A DNA stretch of 64,000 bases from Armigeres subalbatus (GCF_024139115.2 NC_085140.1:104916988-104980987); one strand, 5' to 3'; positions 1 through 11,550 are shown, counted from the first letter of the stretch. Translations and numbers: made by a program. Notes: generated by a model from the sequence alone, not told the origin.

Positions 1-984
1 GACGATAACCCTCCTTGGGGCATGCGCGGCATATGTACCTGCCTGCCGGAGTGCACGATCCATGACTCATGATTCATGACCTTACAGTCAGTGCGCGAAG
101 ATACTCCGACGGTGCCGTGCGGTGCCTTTTCTCTCGGATTGAGGCGTTGATAATTTATTTGCGCTTGATGGTTGCCGTTGGGTAGCGTGTATTCCCAGAA
201 CTTTTATAGATTTTTTGTTGTTCCTCTGCAGGCATCATGATACCGGTCTGACAGGTGTTTATGTAATGTGCTGCATTTTACTGTTGATTGCAGAATGCTG
301 TTTTGTATCAGTCAAGTGACGCAAATTGATTGATAATGGTTTGATGAAGGAGCTGACTGGCCTCCAGAGTGGATGATTTGCATTAGAGAAATAGCTGATT
401 CAGGGTCAATAAAAATTCTATTTGACTAATTCAGGACTGTTCTCAAGGGCAAAGAATACGATTTCTTAAGTCGATTTAACAGTTCTAACATAGACAAACG
501 AACAACATTTGCCAATAGAAAAATACAGGCATTTATCTGATTTAAGAAAAACTATAATCGAACAAATGTCTGAGAAAATATGTGAAAACTTTGATACAAC
601 ATAATTCAAGTGTATTTAACAAATACACAATACACATCATCCATTTATGAAATAGAACTGAATAGTTGAAACTATCAGATAATGCAATGTTCTCATAGGC
701 AAAAGAAATGCAACTTTTTCAAATCCTCCACATCGCATACTGGTTCAAAAGTCCCCAAAACGTGCGTTTTCTACTTTTAGAAGAGTTGAAGGATATTTCT
801 TAGGCTTCCTTTTGATAAGAAAACATCTATGATCTATCCACCTTGACGGGCGGTATGGAATAACAAATTTTCGCAGATGTACTAAACCAGTGGTTATCCT
901 CTGCATTGTTATATAGAATGTGAATTAGAACATCTTTTCTCAAGATACAATATTGATATAACGGTTTGGTAACGTAACTCATTT
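1..984. other. Unannotated AT-rich DNA
   Basis: I see no supported gene here. The first 250 bases are more GC-rich and the rest is AT-rich with short chance ORFs only. Bases 960-985, just before the RTE 3' end, do not resemble the Juan sequence found on the other side of that element, so no flanking duplication could be paired. Confidence 0.5.
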
Positions 985-999
985 TGTATTTATTTATTA

Positions 1000-2574
1000 T
1001 CAGACTAAGGCCGGAGTGGCCTGTGCTGCACATAAAAGTCTTCTCCATTCAGCTCGGTCCATGGCTGCACTTCTCCAACCAAGCAATATGCGGAGGGTCC
1101 GCAAATCGTCCTCCACCTGATCGATCCACGACCGCAGTCTTCCGATTTTCGCGGTGTGAACGATGGATGGTTCTCCCAACAGCTGATGCAACTCGTGGTT
1201 CATTCGCCTCCTCCACGTACCGTCCGCCATCTGCACCCCACCATAGATGGTACACAACACTTTCCTTTCAAAAACTCCCAGTGCGCGTTGGTCCTCCACG
1301 AGCATCGTCCAGGTCTCGTGTCCGTAGAGAACTACCGTTTTGTAGATAGTCTGTTTGGTACGGCGCGTTTTGTAGATAGTCAGTTTGGTACGGCGGCGAA
1401 CTCTATTCGATCGGAGCGTCTTACGGAGTCCAAAGTACGTACGATTTCCAGCCACCATGCGCCTCCGAATTTCTCTGCTGGTATCATTTTCGACAGTCAC
1501 CAGTGAGCCCAAGTAGACGAATTCTTCAACCACCTCGACTTCGTCACCACCGATAGAAACTCGTGGTGGGTGGCTTACATTGACCTCTCTTGAGCCTCTT
1601 CCTATCATGTACTTCGTCTTCGACGTGTTGATGACTAGTCCAATCCGTTTAGCTTCGCTTTTCAGTCTGATGTAGGCTTCCTCCATCCTCTCAAAGTTAC
1701 GTGCCATGATATCAATATCGTCGGCGAAACCAAATAACTGGACGGACTTCGTGAAAATCGTACCACTCGTGTCAATCCCTGCCCTTCGTATTACTCCCTC
1801 CAAAGCGATGTTGAATAGCAGACACGAAAGACCATCACCTTGCCGTATCCCTCTACGCGTTTCGAAGGGAATCGAGAATGCCCCTGAAACTCGAACTACG
1901 CACATCATCCGATCCATCGTCGCCTTGATCAACCGTATCAGTTTATCCGGAAATCCGTTTTCGTGCATTAGCTGCCATAGCTGGTCCCGATCGATTGTAT
2001 CATATGCGGCTTTGAAGTCGATAAATAAATGATGTGTGGGCACGTTGTATTCGCGGCATTTCTGCAATACCTAACGTATGGCGAACACCTGGTCTGTGGT
2101 AGAGCGTTCACCCATAAATCCCGCCTGGTACTGCCCCACGAACTCTCTTGCAATTGGTGTTAGTCGGCGGCATAAAATTTGGGAGAATACCTTGTAGGCG
2201 GCGTTCAGCAATGTGATTGCGCGGTAGTTGCTACAATCCAGCTTATCGCCCTTTTTGTAGATGAGACACACGACACCTTCGATCCACTCCTGCGGCAGAA
2301 CCTCATCCTCCCAAACCTTGGTAATCACCCAGTGCAGCGCTCTAGCCAGTGCCTCACCACCGTGTTTAAACAGCTCTCCTGGTAGTTGGTCAACTCCAGC
2401 GGCTTTGTTGTTTTTCAGCCGGTCTCCTCCTTGGATCCTTACCATACCGCCACCGTTGTCTGCCATATCACCATTCAGGTGTTCTTCGTAGTGCTGCCGC
2501 CACCTTTGGATCACCTCACGCTCGTTTGTAAGAAGGTTCCCGTTTATGTCCTTACACATATCGGGCTGTGGCAC
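1000..2574 (-). pseudogene. RTE LINE reverse transcriptase part of ORF (broken)
   Basis: Two open pieces in different frames (2574-2071 and 2067-1000) together give a LINE reverse transcriptase. The first has NYRAITLLNAAYKVFS and the FVGQYQAGFM motif. The second has YDTIDRDQLW, GIRQGDGLSCLLFN and the catalytic FADDIDIM, then the thumb and C-terminal region with YLGSLV and VLYGHETW. It copies element RNA at the nicked target. The frame change near 2070 and the one joining the endonuclease near 2574-2678 inactivate it. The C-terminal region contains a 30-bp tandem duplication at about 1332-1391. Confidence 0.88.
1332..1391 (-). repeat. 30-bp in-frame tandem duplication inside the RTE RT region
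   Basis: Two copies of a unit starting TTTGTAGATAGTC and ending TTTGGTACGGCG lie head to tail, differing by one or two bases. The length is a multiple of three, so the reading frame survives and the encoded peptide simply repeats ten residues (TIYKT...). Confidence 0.75.
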
Positions 2575-2677
2575 GTGAACGGTTCAACTTCTCATAGAAC
2601 TTTCGTGCGTTAATAGTCTCCGTCTCTTCACGGTCTCGATCTTCCTGCTGGCGCTTTTTCCTCCGGAAAATCGAGTT

Positions 2678-3931
2678 TTATCTGTTCCGCGCCCGTTTGT
2701 ATCGTGCCTTGTTCGCCCTCGTGCGGTGTTGCAGCAATCTCGCCCATGCTGCATTCTTCTCCTCAACTAACTGCTCACATTCGCCGTCATACAAGTCGTT
2801 TCTCTGATCCGGAGCCACCATGCCTAGTGCAGCGGTTGCGGTGCTTCCAATGGCGGATCGAATATCTCTCCAGCCATCTTCAAGAGATGCTGCGCCCAGC
2901 TGCTCTTCCATTGGGAGTGCCATTTCCAGCTGCTGCGCGTAGTCTTGGACTAGTCTACCGTCTTGTAGCCGCCCAATGTTTAGCCGCGGCGGACGACTCC
3001 GACGCGTGTTGATCACCGTCGAAAGTTTTGAGCGCAGACATACTACAACGAGGTAGTGGTCGGATTCAATATTCGTACTGCGGTAAGTGCGTACGTTTGT
3101 GATGTCGGAGAAAAATTTGCCGTCGATTAGAACGTGGTCGATTTGGTTTTCCGTTACTTGATTAGGTGATTTCCATGTGGCCTTGTGGATATTCTTGCGG
3201 GGGAAGAAAGTGCTTCGGACTACCATTCCGCGGGAGGCTGCAAAGTTTATGCATCGTTGGCCGTTGTCGTTCGATACAGTATGCAGACTATCCGGTCCGA
3301 TGACCGGTCTATACATTTCCTCCCTTCCTACCTGAGCGTTCATGTCACCGATGACGATTTTGACGTCCCGCAGTGGGCATCCATCGTATATCTGCTCCAG
3401 CTGCGCATAGAACGCTTCTTTCTCGTCGTCAGGTCTCCCTACGTCTGGACAGAGCACAATGATGATGCTATAGTTAAAGAAACGGCCTTCTATCCTCAGC
3501 TTACACATCCGTCGTGCGTTGATTGGCTGCCACCCAATCACGCGTTGGCGCATCTTTCCCAGCACTATGAAGCCGGTTCCCAGCTCGTTGGTGGTGCCAG
3601 AGCTTTGGTAGAAGGTAGCCGCTCGATGCCCGCTTTTCCACACTTTCTGTCCTGTCCAGCAGATTTCCTGCAGCGCTACGACATCGAAGTTGCGGGGATG
3701 TAATTCATCGTAGATTATCCTGTCGCAACCTGCGAAGCCTAGCGACTTGCAGTTCCATGTTCCAAGCTTCCAATCGTGATCCTTTATTCGTCGCCTAGGT
3801 CGTTGCCGATTGTATCGAGTCGTATTATCTTCTATGTCGTTCGTAATAGTTGTTTTTAAAGGCGGCTGTGCAAACCTCCTGTCTCGTCGGAGGGCCGTCG
3901 TGTCAGGGCTGTTTAGCGTCCCACCTAACAC
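2678..3931 (-). pseudogene. RTE LINE apurinic-type endonuclease part of ORF (broken)
   Basis: An open 417-residue stretch carries an exonuclease-endonuclease-phosphatase fold, which nicks target DNA to prime reverse transcription. Visible motifs in order are GTWNCKSL near residue 56, ALQEICW (metal-binding Glu) near residue 86, IGDMNAQVG in the middle, ENQIDHVLI, and SDHYLVV (catalytic Asp-His) near residue 290. A lysine- and arginine-rich linker (NKARYKRARNR) follows, and the frame then breaks at 2678. In an intact element this would continue directly into the reverse transcriptase. The start is the first Met of the open frame, and the true start could be slightly upstream. Confidence 0.85.
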
Positions 3932-4062
3932 CAGGACTTGGGCTTGTGCGCTTTGAGTGGCACACGGTCGCTTTGGCGGAGCCTACTTGCGGATATATGC
4001 AGCTTTTTATAGAGGTTTAACAGGGCCCACTGTCAAACCCTACCACATCCTAGGCAAGCCCC

Positions 4063-4876
4063 ACTTTTGTTAAAGTGAACTAATTAAAATTCTTGAGTAA
4101 TACCCCTCTGGGAAGTACCAGAGCGAGATTCCTTTTTCATCTTAATTACTTGGACTTATGTAATTCCACGTTATTGCGAGATTTAAATTTTAATCTCATC
4201 CAGTGATTTTTCATCACTGGGGAAACCTTTTAAGACGACTTTAAACAATCGCTCAGTTTTGTCGTCATATGTGAAGAATTTATGCACCTTCTCAGTTAAA
4301 TACTGGAGAAGACGTTTGCGATCGTCAAAGGATCCCAGTAAAACGCGGCAGTCACCCTTCCTGGCAATCTGAAATGAAACCTTGATCCCTCCTTACTCAA
4401 AATCTCATTCCTAAAGCCAGAAAACTCGGCAACAGGTACCACAATTAGCGGATTCTTTTGCTTTTCGCATGGATCGAATCACCTGGGCTAGATGTAGATT
4501 CGATTTGCTCAATTTTGTCATGAATCAAATCGAACTGAATATCTGAGGTATCCAGCATCCTTCTATTTCTTCCGCGCTTTGGCAGGACGGTCTTGAAACC
4601 TTGTTTCTTAGAAGGAAGTGGAGAATTCAGCGATTCCCCCTTCCTCTTTTTTAATGCTCATTGTTGAGCGTTTTTTCCCAGAACGGTGTCCCTGCAAGAT
4701 TACCACCGCTGGTCGGAATTTTACTTCCGCAAACGGGTCCAACGTGAAAAGATCAGTAGGTACAAATAGCGTTGAGAAGCAATGTTGAAATTAAAATAGC
4801 TTCGGGTAGTATTAAAAACTTCCTTCCGCAAAGAGAGAAAAGAACCGCACAGCACGAAAGCATGATGCGGTCTGAT
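4063..4876 (-). mobile_element. Juan-type jockey LINE, 5' fragment
   Basis: On the minus strand, 4876 down to about 4063 matches the 5' end and first part of ORF1 of the Juan-like element at 52391-53340. Both start ATCAGACCGCATC and share the leader with TGCTGTGCGGTTC. Similarity stops exactly where the RTE leader begins, after the shared TTAACAAAAGTG. It therefore keeps the Juan 5' end, which in jockey elements holds the internal promoter (family knowledge), but nothing 3' of it. No continuation of Juan is found beyond the RTE 3' end. Confidence 0.85.
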
Positions 4877-5458
4877 ATGGGTATCTTACTTCATGGTTTT
4901 GCCAGACGATGATAAAAGAAACATTTCCAGAATGGTAGTGTCCACTGCCACCCTTATAGCAGGTTCCAAGGACCTTCCAGGAAGGGCCGGTTTTGGCACC
5001 ATCTGGAATATGGGTGTCAAAATTCATATTTTTACTTTTATATTTTTATTTTTAGGAGAACACTCAGATCATGAGACACAATCGAATGAGCGATGTGGAG
5101 CAAAATCTATTTTTTGAACCACCCTAATACCATATACATTTATTTGATGATGAAGTTCCTGGTACATGAGTAAAGACATCGTTTACAATAGTTATATTTT
5201 TCACTTGCTTTATGTTGTAGAAATTGAATTGTGTTTGTAGAACTTATTTGACTCTCTAGATAAATTTCTTACAACCTACTCATTTTTTTCTTCTTATGTC
5301 TGTGGCTTTCTGATACTTTAGCAAGAAGAAACAATTGAACTGAAGTTGGTTCAACAAATCAAGTGTAAAGAATATCTATTTGATCACACAAAAAATCTCA
5401 TTGTCCGGACCTGGGGGACATAAATTGATTTTACACCACAGCTACATTATAAATCTGA
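4877..5458. other. Unannotated AT-rich DNA
   Basis: I see no gene or recognisable repeat here. ORFs on both strands are short and unlike any family I know. Confidence 0.4.
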
Positions 5459-5471
5459 CAAATCATGATTT
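5459..5471. repeat. Target-site duplication, copy 1 of SINE insertion
   Basis: The 13-base sequence ACAAATCATGATT is repeated exactly at 5906-5918 on the other side of the SINE. Confidence 0.9.
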
Positions 5472-5905
5472 TTTTTATTCATTTCTTTATTTGGTAGGCA
5501 CTCTGTGTTTCTTAACCGCTACTGTGCCGTGATCTACTGTGGTATTCTGCTGTACAGAATCCACACAGAATCTATTTTTAGACATTCGTTGTTGTTATCA
5601 TTGCCGGGTCCATCTCATCGTGAGTCCATTGTGTTCCTTTTGTCCGTATCGTGTATCCAATTGCTCGTTGCATTGTTCGGTTGCCATTTATCCGGGTACG
5701 TTGGAGGAATGCCTCCGAGAAGAACAATTTGTCAGTCATCATCGGGCAGCCGTGTCGGTAAGACGCGCACCCCAAAACGCCACCGTTTGGGCTGCACCTC
5801 AGGCTACTGACAAGGGCTTGGTGGAGGGGCTGGGAATCGAACCCATGACCGTCCGTTTATAAGGCGAACGTGTAGGTGTAGCCAACTACGCTACGGGACC
5901 CCCCC
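5472..5905 (-). mobile_element. tRNA-derived SINE, about 434 bp, full length
   Basis: Read on the minus strand, the head starts GGGTCCCGTAGCG and carries an RNA polymerase III internal promoter. The A box TAGCGTAGTTGG (plus-strand positions 5882-5893) and B box GGTTCGATTCC (5833-5843) both match consensus perfectly and are spaced as in a tRNA gene. The body is tRNA-unrelated and the tail is A/T-rich (AAATAAAGAAATG, then an A run). Perfect 13-bp duplications flank it. SINEs are copied by a partner LINE. The anticodon region is not that of a working tRNA, and the length and body rule out a tRNA gene. Confidence 0.88.
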
Positions 5906-5918
5906 ACAAATCATGATT
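5906..5918. repeat. Target-site duplication, copy 2 of SINE insertion
   Basis: Exact copy of ACAAATCATGATT, pairing with 5459-5471. Confidence 0.9.
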
Positions 5919-8611
5919 GTTATTCCAAATTTGGCTAATATTCACATATTCAGAATGCATCATATTGATATTAATATTGTTGATTCAAACCTCATAAAGT
6001 AAGGCATCATACTTTTGAGCAATTTTGTTTAATTTCAAATTTTGTACAAAGTTCACAAAATGAGGATCTGATATTCCACGAAGATAAACGACTTTCCAAT
6101 AGCTTTCTTCTGTACTACATAAGATTGTGGAGGGACCTCTGCAAGTGTCTTTTTGAGAAGTGGCCGGTATTGGGAGGTGTCCGGCACCGGCACTTGATAT
6201 GTTTAATTCTACTTTTTTTTAATTCAATATCTGAACACATAATAAATATCATATCAGTTTATTATTTTACTAATTATGTGTTTTTCCCCCACTTTCCAGG
6301 TAAGCTGATACACGACAAAAAAAGTGGTTGGCGAAACAACTCATTAACGCTGACCGCGCGCGCAGTGGTAGGTTGAGCTAATTTACCGTCGTCTCCGAAG
6401 CAAACAATCCAACAAAGTCAACACACGGTTGACATTATTCCGTTGATTGAATTAATGCATCGCATTTCAACCGTTTCAACAAGCTATGCTTTAGCTTCAG
6501 CAGCTGCTGACCACCGGCGCGAGTGAAGCAAACCTCCGCTGGTGTGGTCAACATACACATGTTTACTGTTCTCGCAAACTTACCCACTTGGATTTGTGTG
6601 TGATTCGAACCATATGACCAAATTTGCGAGACTATTGTCACCGAAAATGTATGGCCGCAAGCCTGACCTGTTCAATTTGTACCGCTTTTTGGGATTGATG
6701 ACATTTCTCATTAGAGTATGCACCGATTGTCATGATGATGTGATAAATCGATTGAAGAACTTTCACGAAATAGACATTCTTCTCAAGCAGCATTCAAAAT
6801 GAGAACACTTCGTAAATTCGAAGAACACAAACATTCACCATTATAAGTTTTATATCGCAGTTCTTCGTGTCGTAAAATAACTCCCTCGACCATAGCACGA
6901 TCTCGGCAGCTGGTGCACTGTTCTACCAGGTCCGCCCGGCCGAACAGTGATCAGACCCACTCGTCGGTCGTCATTGGAACTCAGTCACGTGGAAGAATGA
7001 AACCGGCTTTTCTGAACAAGCGGTTGTTGTGTACTACTGTGACTGCGAGACTGGAGAGGCATCAGCGAGACACTTCCCCCTCTTCGCGGGTACACCATCT
7101 TGCGCATCCACCCACCGACGACGCCACCACCTGCAAGACCTGGGTTGTAGATGATTCGAGACCGATGCGGCGTGACGTGAATAACTGTGTTTGCCGCCTC
7201 TCACCGCCGGTGCGGCGACGCGACACGATCGCAGCGCTGTGTAGGTACTCTGTTGTTGGTTGTACGACCAATTCAGTATTTTTCGCACGAAGCTCGTTCG
7301 CTGGCTGCGGCAGATGCATTCGAAATGCACTCATTTCCTAATCCAATTGGGTAAGCTCGCTATCTATCTAGAGATGACTTGACTGACCTGATTCTCATCA
7401 GTTCAGATGGTTTTATTTTTACGAGGAAGATTCCTGGAATAACTTATTTGCATGGAGCAGGCAGTGAAACCAAAAACCGCACTTGGGGTAGAAAGTTTCA
7501 AGTATGAATCATTGTTTGATTGAATCTTTCAGTATGAAAACATTTTAACATTCTGAGTCAGATGTTGTAGCTTATCTGTAATGAAAACTGGCAGGTATGT
7601 TATCTTAATCGGTTTTTTAATGTTGTGATAAAGTATATATTGTCTTAATCGTTTTTTGGATGTTGTGTTGAGAATGATTCACTGTTCCAACAATTTCGAA
7701 TATTTGTATAATGGAATTAATGTATGTAAGTACAAGAAAACTAAAATATAATAGTCCTACCGTCGTGATCTCGTCCAGGTCTCTGCACTCGATCACTGTC
7801 TCCTTCGTTAGAGCTCTTATGTTTCCTTCTCATCTTCCGCTGGTTTTACACGGTATCCCAATCACCATCTTTGACGCGCTGGTACAATCCTGCACGTTCT
7901 GCTGCTTCTTCGGGACTTCCTGCTCTCCAGACGAGTCTCTGCCTCGTTACTTTGTGCGAGTATTTCGAGGGCTGTTTGGTGTCTGCGACGCCTCAACTGC
8001 TCCGTAGCTTCTTTCAGCGGTTTAGCTTGATTTTATTGTGAACATTGTGATTATCGTTCACAGATTTTTACCCAGAGATCGCAGTAAGTCATGCGCGCGA
8101 ATGATTGCTTTTAATTTTGCCGTCACGTTTTCGTTCGTTCCCGCAAGAAATAGATTTGGGTGATGTTTATATTTTGCATATGTACTAGAAGAAAAAAAGT
8201 TTAAGTGATCTGAAGTTTGAAATTAACGCGTTTGGTGACCTTTAATAATGTGTGTTTCTGAATTGAGTGCGCGAAGTCGTTTGTGTAGTTTGTATACGAG
8301 GACGTCTTTGGTGAAATATCAAAAATACATGGATCTATAACGAATCACTCAGAATAGCTCTGGAAAAATGAAGGGAATCGTTCGTAGATACTAGAAGTGA
8401 ACTTCGCTACCTTAGCTCATTTATCCGGAATTGGATCAATTTCGTGAGATTGATTCAATATGTTTTTATATGATTCCAAAACTAAATGCGCCGTTTGTGC
8501 TATATTCGTGATCCGGGCTACCGCGGGTTTGCAATATTTAACGACGAGAAGAAGAAAAGTTCGAGAAAACGCTGAATTTCTTCCGCGGAAAGTGATTTTC
8601 GTTCTGCCAAG
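5919..8611. other. Unannotated region with a GC-rich island at about 6890-7330
   Basis: No gene could be supported. The segment 6890-7330 is clearly richer in G+C and CpG than its flanks and is open in overlapping frames on both strands (142 codons plus, 98 minus), none resembling a protein I know. It could be a promoter or 5'UTR of a host gene, or an old repeat. The segment 7740-8010 is another moderately GC-rich patch without a recognised product. Confidence 0.35.
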
Positions 8612-9290
8612 ATGGCGCTTGCCGGTCCTACTAGAACCTCAACTGCCACGTCTGCTGTTATGCCACTGTTATGTATATGACCGCTGGTTGGAGACGCTTA
8701 GAAATTTCATTTCGGATCTACAAGGTTGCTCAGACTGACGGGCGAGATTACCTGTTGCATTTCATGGGTGGTCAAACGTACGATGTTTTGTGCAATAAGT
8801 TGCAGAACCGTTCCTCGGAAACCCGTTCATACAACGACATCGTTGTGCTTCTAAAAGCACATTACAGTCCGGTGCTACTGGAGATCTTGGAAAACTACAA
8901 ATACATTTGTAGGAAGCAGTTGGGCAAGCGCTGTGCAACTACATAACGGACCTCGAAAAACTGGCACAGACATGCAACTTTGGTGCCCATTTGGAAACTG
9001 CCATCCGGAATCTGTTTGTTTTCGGATTACGGAATCGTACCATTCAATCCCTTTACTGGAGGCACGTGATTTGACTTTAGAGAAAGCAAAGGAAATCTCA
9101 TTCAGCATGGAAATGTCACATAGAGGTACTGGCGAAATGCATGGCACGGTTTCTAAACCGGAGGTTTAATTTCTGGAACAAGGACGTCAGAAGAAGAAGA
9201 AGATGAGTACGAGAATGTCGGCACCGAAAACAAAGCTTGCTACCGATGCGGAGATCCAGATCACTTTGCCAACAAGTGCAGACATTAGTC
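8612..9290 (+). pseudogene. Ty3/gypsy gag relic
   Basis: A start codon at 8612 opens a short stretch that shifts frame near 8670. It continues as capsid-like sequence (LLHFMGGQTYDVL, then LLKAHYSP) and moves through another shift near 8930 into the second half. It ends with a CCHC zinc knuckle (CYRCGDPDHFANKC) at about 9240-9285, interrupted by a stop, with a second knuckle just after 9295. Gag packages element RNA into particles. At least three frame breaks are visible. Confidence 0.82.
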
Positions 9291-9294
9291 AACC

Positions 9295-9698
9295 GTGTGT
9301 AATTACTGCAAACGCAAAGGACACTTGGAGAAAGTTTACCTAACGAAATTACGTGGCAACCCGAAGGAGAAAGCTGTTACACACCACATTGAAGACTCAC
9401 ATGTAATCAAAAATGTCTTTCACCTGAGAAGCATACTGGGGTTTGCCGACAAATTCATGCTGGATCTAACGATTGATGGGAGGACGCTAACCTTCGAGGT
9501 AGATACTGGATCACCGGTTTCCCTAAATAGTTCCCACGACCAAAGACGGTACTATTCACCCGACTGTTACAAAACTGGTAAGTTATTGAGACACCGATAT
9601 TAATGTTCTCGGGATAATTCTGGTTAATACACATTCGAACGATGATGCGCTCACACTACCTTTACATGTGACGGAGTCTAACAGACATCCAATTTTGG
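9295..9698 (+). pseudogene. Ty3/gypsy second zinc knuckle and aspartic protease relic
   Basis: The open stretch 9295-9603 begins with a CNYCKRKGHLEKV knuckle whose last Cys is lost. The retropepsin active site follows as FEVDTGSPVSL, with DTG in place of the common DSG. The frame breaks after about 9540. The sequence resumes as the end of a retropepsin (HPILGRGW-like) right at the MITE insertion point. Confidence 0.8.
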
Positions 9699-9706
9699 GT
9701 CGTGGC
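9699..9706. repeat. 8-bp target-site duplication, copy 1 (MITE)
   Basis: GTCGTGGC is repeated exactly at 9903-9910. Deleting the insert plus one copy restores continuous gypsy sequence. Confidence 0.9.
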
Positions 9707-9902
9707 TATAGATAGTGGACTATATAGATGAGCGAAGATAAATCCTCTGTCTCCAAACGAACTGTCAAACGTGTCTCCAAACGAGCATGATGTCACGATT
9801 TCAATGGAAACGTTAAGGGCTGTGACGTCATATGCGCGTGTGCACGGGCAAAAAAATCGACTCAGCCATGCTTTCGCTCATCTATAGATTCTACTATCTA
9901 TA
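9707..9902. mobile_element. hAT-type MITE, 196 bp
   Basis: The element starts TATAGATAGT and ends ACTATCTATA, with inverted ends of about 30 bp that also share TAGATGAGCGAA. It is bounded by a perfect 8-bp duplication, the size made by hAT and P-type transposases. It has no coding capacity. It sits between the protease and RT relics of the gypsy element, so it is younger than that element and younger than the deletion that joined protease to mid-RT. Confidence 0.9.
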
Positions 9903-10764
9903 GTCGTGGCTGGTTGCTTCGATTAAATATTCACAAATTTTCAAAAATTGATTTGTCACAGGCTTATTTGCAGCTCGAAATCCGAGTGGAGGACAGCACG
10001 CATACCGTGCCAATCGTGAAAAGTGTGAGTTCCTTTCAAGCCAAATCGATTACTGTGGCTATTCAGTGGTTAAGCGTGGTATCCATAAACTATCATCGAA
10101 GTAGATGCAATTCAGAGTATGCCTGTTCCAGCCGATAAAGATCAAGTACGTTCGTTTGTCGGGCTTGTTAGTTACTATGGTCGTTTCTTTCCAAACCTTA
10201 GCACAATTCTTTACCCGCTTAACAATCTTCTCAAAGATGACGTACCCTTTTCATGGTCAAAAAAGTGCGACGAATCGTTCAATTTGGTGAAGAAAGAGAT
10301 GCAGTCTGATAGATTTTTGGTCCATTTCGATGCTAATCTTCCTCTGGTACTTGCGACCGATGCTTCCCGGACGGAACTGAGCGCCCACGTCAATACGCCT
10401 CTCAGACATTGACTCGCACTCAGCAAAAGTATTCGCAGATTGATAGGGAAGCTTATTCCATTGTGTTCGGTATTCGCACGTATTATCAGTATCTGTTACG
10501 CTGGTGACCGATAACAAGCCAGTTAGCCAAATCTTTTCAGAGAACAGAGGCCTTCCTACTATATCCGCAATGCGTATGCAGCACTACGCTGCTTTTCTCC
10601 AAAACTTCGATTACAAGATTCGATACCGCCGTTCTTCGGAGCATTGCAATGCGGATGCTATGTCACGTCTGCCGGTTGCTGTGACCGATTCCGAAAGTGA
10701 AATTGAAGAACCTGATGCAATTGAAATCAATTCCATACAAAGCCCTGCCATTAACTGTAGATGA
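9903..10764 (+). pseudogene. Ty3/gypsy reverse transcriptase and RNase H relic
   Basis: The first recognisable RT motif is FSKIDLSQAYLQLEI (catalytic Asp, about 9930-9980). The fingers domain before it and the YVDD region after it are missing or unreadable. The connection follows at 10119-10412 (GLVSYYGRFFPNLS), then the RNase H start LATDASRTELSA. RNase H continues in another frame at 10504-10764 with TDNKPV and the ADAMSRLP end motif. Confidence 0.85.
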
Positions 10765-10799
10765 GTAAGGTTCTGCTACACTAGCAGATAGTAGCGTAC

Positions 10800-11550
10800 G
10801 GGAGTTAATCCGTGGATTGAGGACAGGTAGCATTGTTGAATCTAAGTTTCGATTCGCAGTTAGCCAGGAAGAGTTTGGTTTGCAAAGAGATTGCATGATG
10901 AGAGGTATTCGAGTGTATATTCCACCGTCTCTTCGACCGCGAGTCCTGAACGAATTGCACTCGATACACTTTGGCGTATCTAGGATCAAGTCGTTAGCGC
11001 GAAGTTATTGCTGGTGGGAATGTATTGACAGCAACATAGAGGAGCTTGTCAAGAACTGTGCTTCATGCTAGGCAACTAGATCAAACCCACCAAAAGTTTC
11101 TTTTCATTGTTGGGACACTCCGTCAGCTCCATTCCAACGTGTTCACTCCTACTCGAAATGACCTGATGTCCATGTTGTAAAAAATATGACAACAGAAACT
11201 ACGATTAGAGCTTGTCGACAATTTTTCAGCACATACGGTATTCCATTAGAATTCGTTAGTGAGAATGGTCCACAATTCACTTCTGCGAATTTCGTTCACC
11301 CTAGTATGCCAAATGGCCAATCTGAAAGATTCTTAAAGCCATTAAGTGTGATCGATCCGAAATTCATGCAGAGCTGTGCTCTATATTGATGTCGTACAGG
11401 ACAATAGGAAAAGTTCGTGAGTTAGAAGAAGGTTCAAGAGTTTCCAGGACAATAAATGGGAGTTCGGTATTATTCAAAAGCGATTAGGAAAATTACATTA
11501 CCTTATCTTGCTTGATGATGGCCGGGTTTGGAAGCGCCACATAAATTAGC
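10800..11550 (+). pseudogene. Ty3/gypsy integrase relic
   Basis: The HHCC zinc-binding domain is readable at 10817-11071 (LHSIHFG...NCASC). Part of the DDE core follows at 11186-11389 (FFSTYGIPLEFVSENGPQF, then NGQSERF with the catalytic Glu), with a deletion between the two blocks. A GPY/F-like C-terminal tail with the LLDDGRVWKRHI motif lies at about 11455-11550. Integrase inserts the cDNA into the genome. Stops at 11071 and 11389 and internal loss inactivate it. Confidence 0.82.

Larger units (their letters stand above)
985..4062 (-). mobile_element. RTE-type non-LTR retrotransposon, nearly full length
   Basis: This is a LINE read on the minus strand: 5' leader at about 4062-3932, endonuclease at 3931-2678, reverse transcriptase at 2574-1000, and a very short 3' tail ending in TAATAAATAAATA repeats at 985-1000. 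The single-ORF layout (about 977 codons), the craniofacial-development-protein-2-like endonuclease and the short simple-repeat tail are typical of the RTE clade (family knowledge). The leader shares blocks with 46307-46462 and with 26515-26630. Frame breaks near 2678, 2574 and 2070 show that it is inactive. Its 5' end abuts Juan sequence in the same orientation. Confidence 0.85.

Noticed and set aside
5833..5893. tRNA gene at the SINE head (also 34199-34252 and 57531-57588)
   Set aside because: A and B boxes are present but the acceptor and anticodon arms are decayed, and the elements continue into tRNA-unrelated bodies or TIRs.
6913..7341. 142-codon plus-strand frame in the GC-rich island
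   Set aside because: Overlapping frames are open on the other strand, the sequence is unlike any family I know, and there are no splice or start features. Kept only as an unassigned island.
7740..8010. Minus-strand Arg/Glu-rich reading that looks like a LINE linker
   Set aside because: No catalytic motif of an endonuclease or RT lies on either side.
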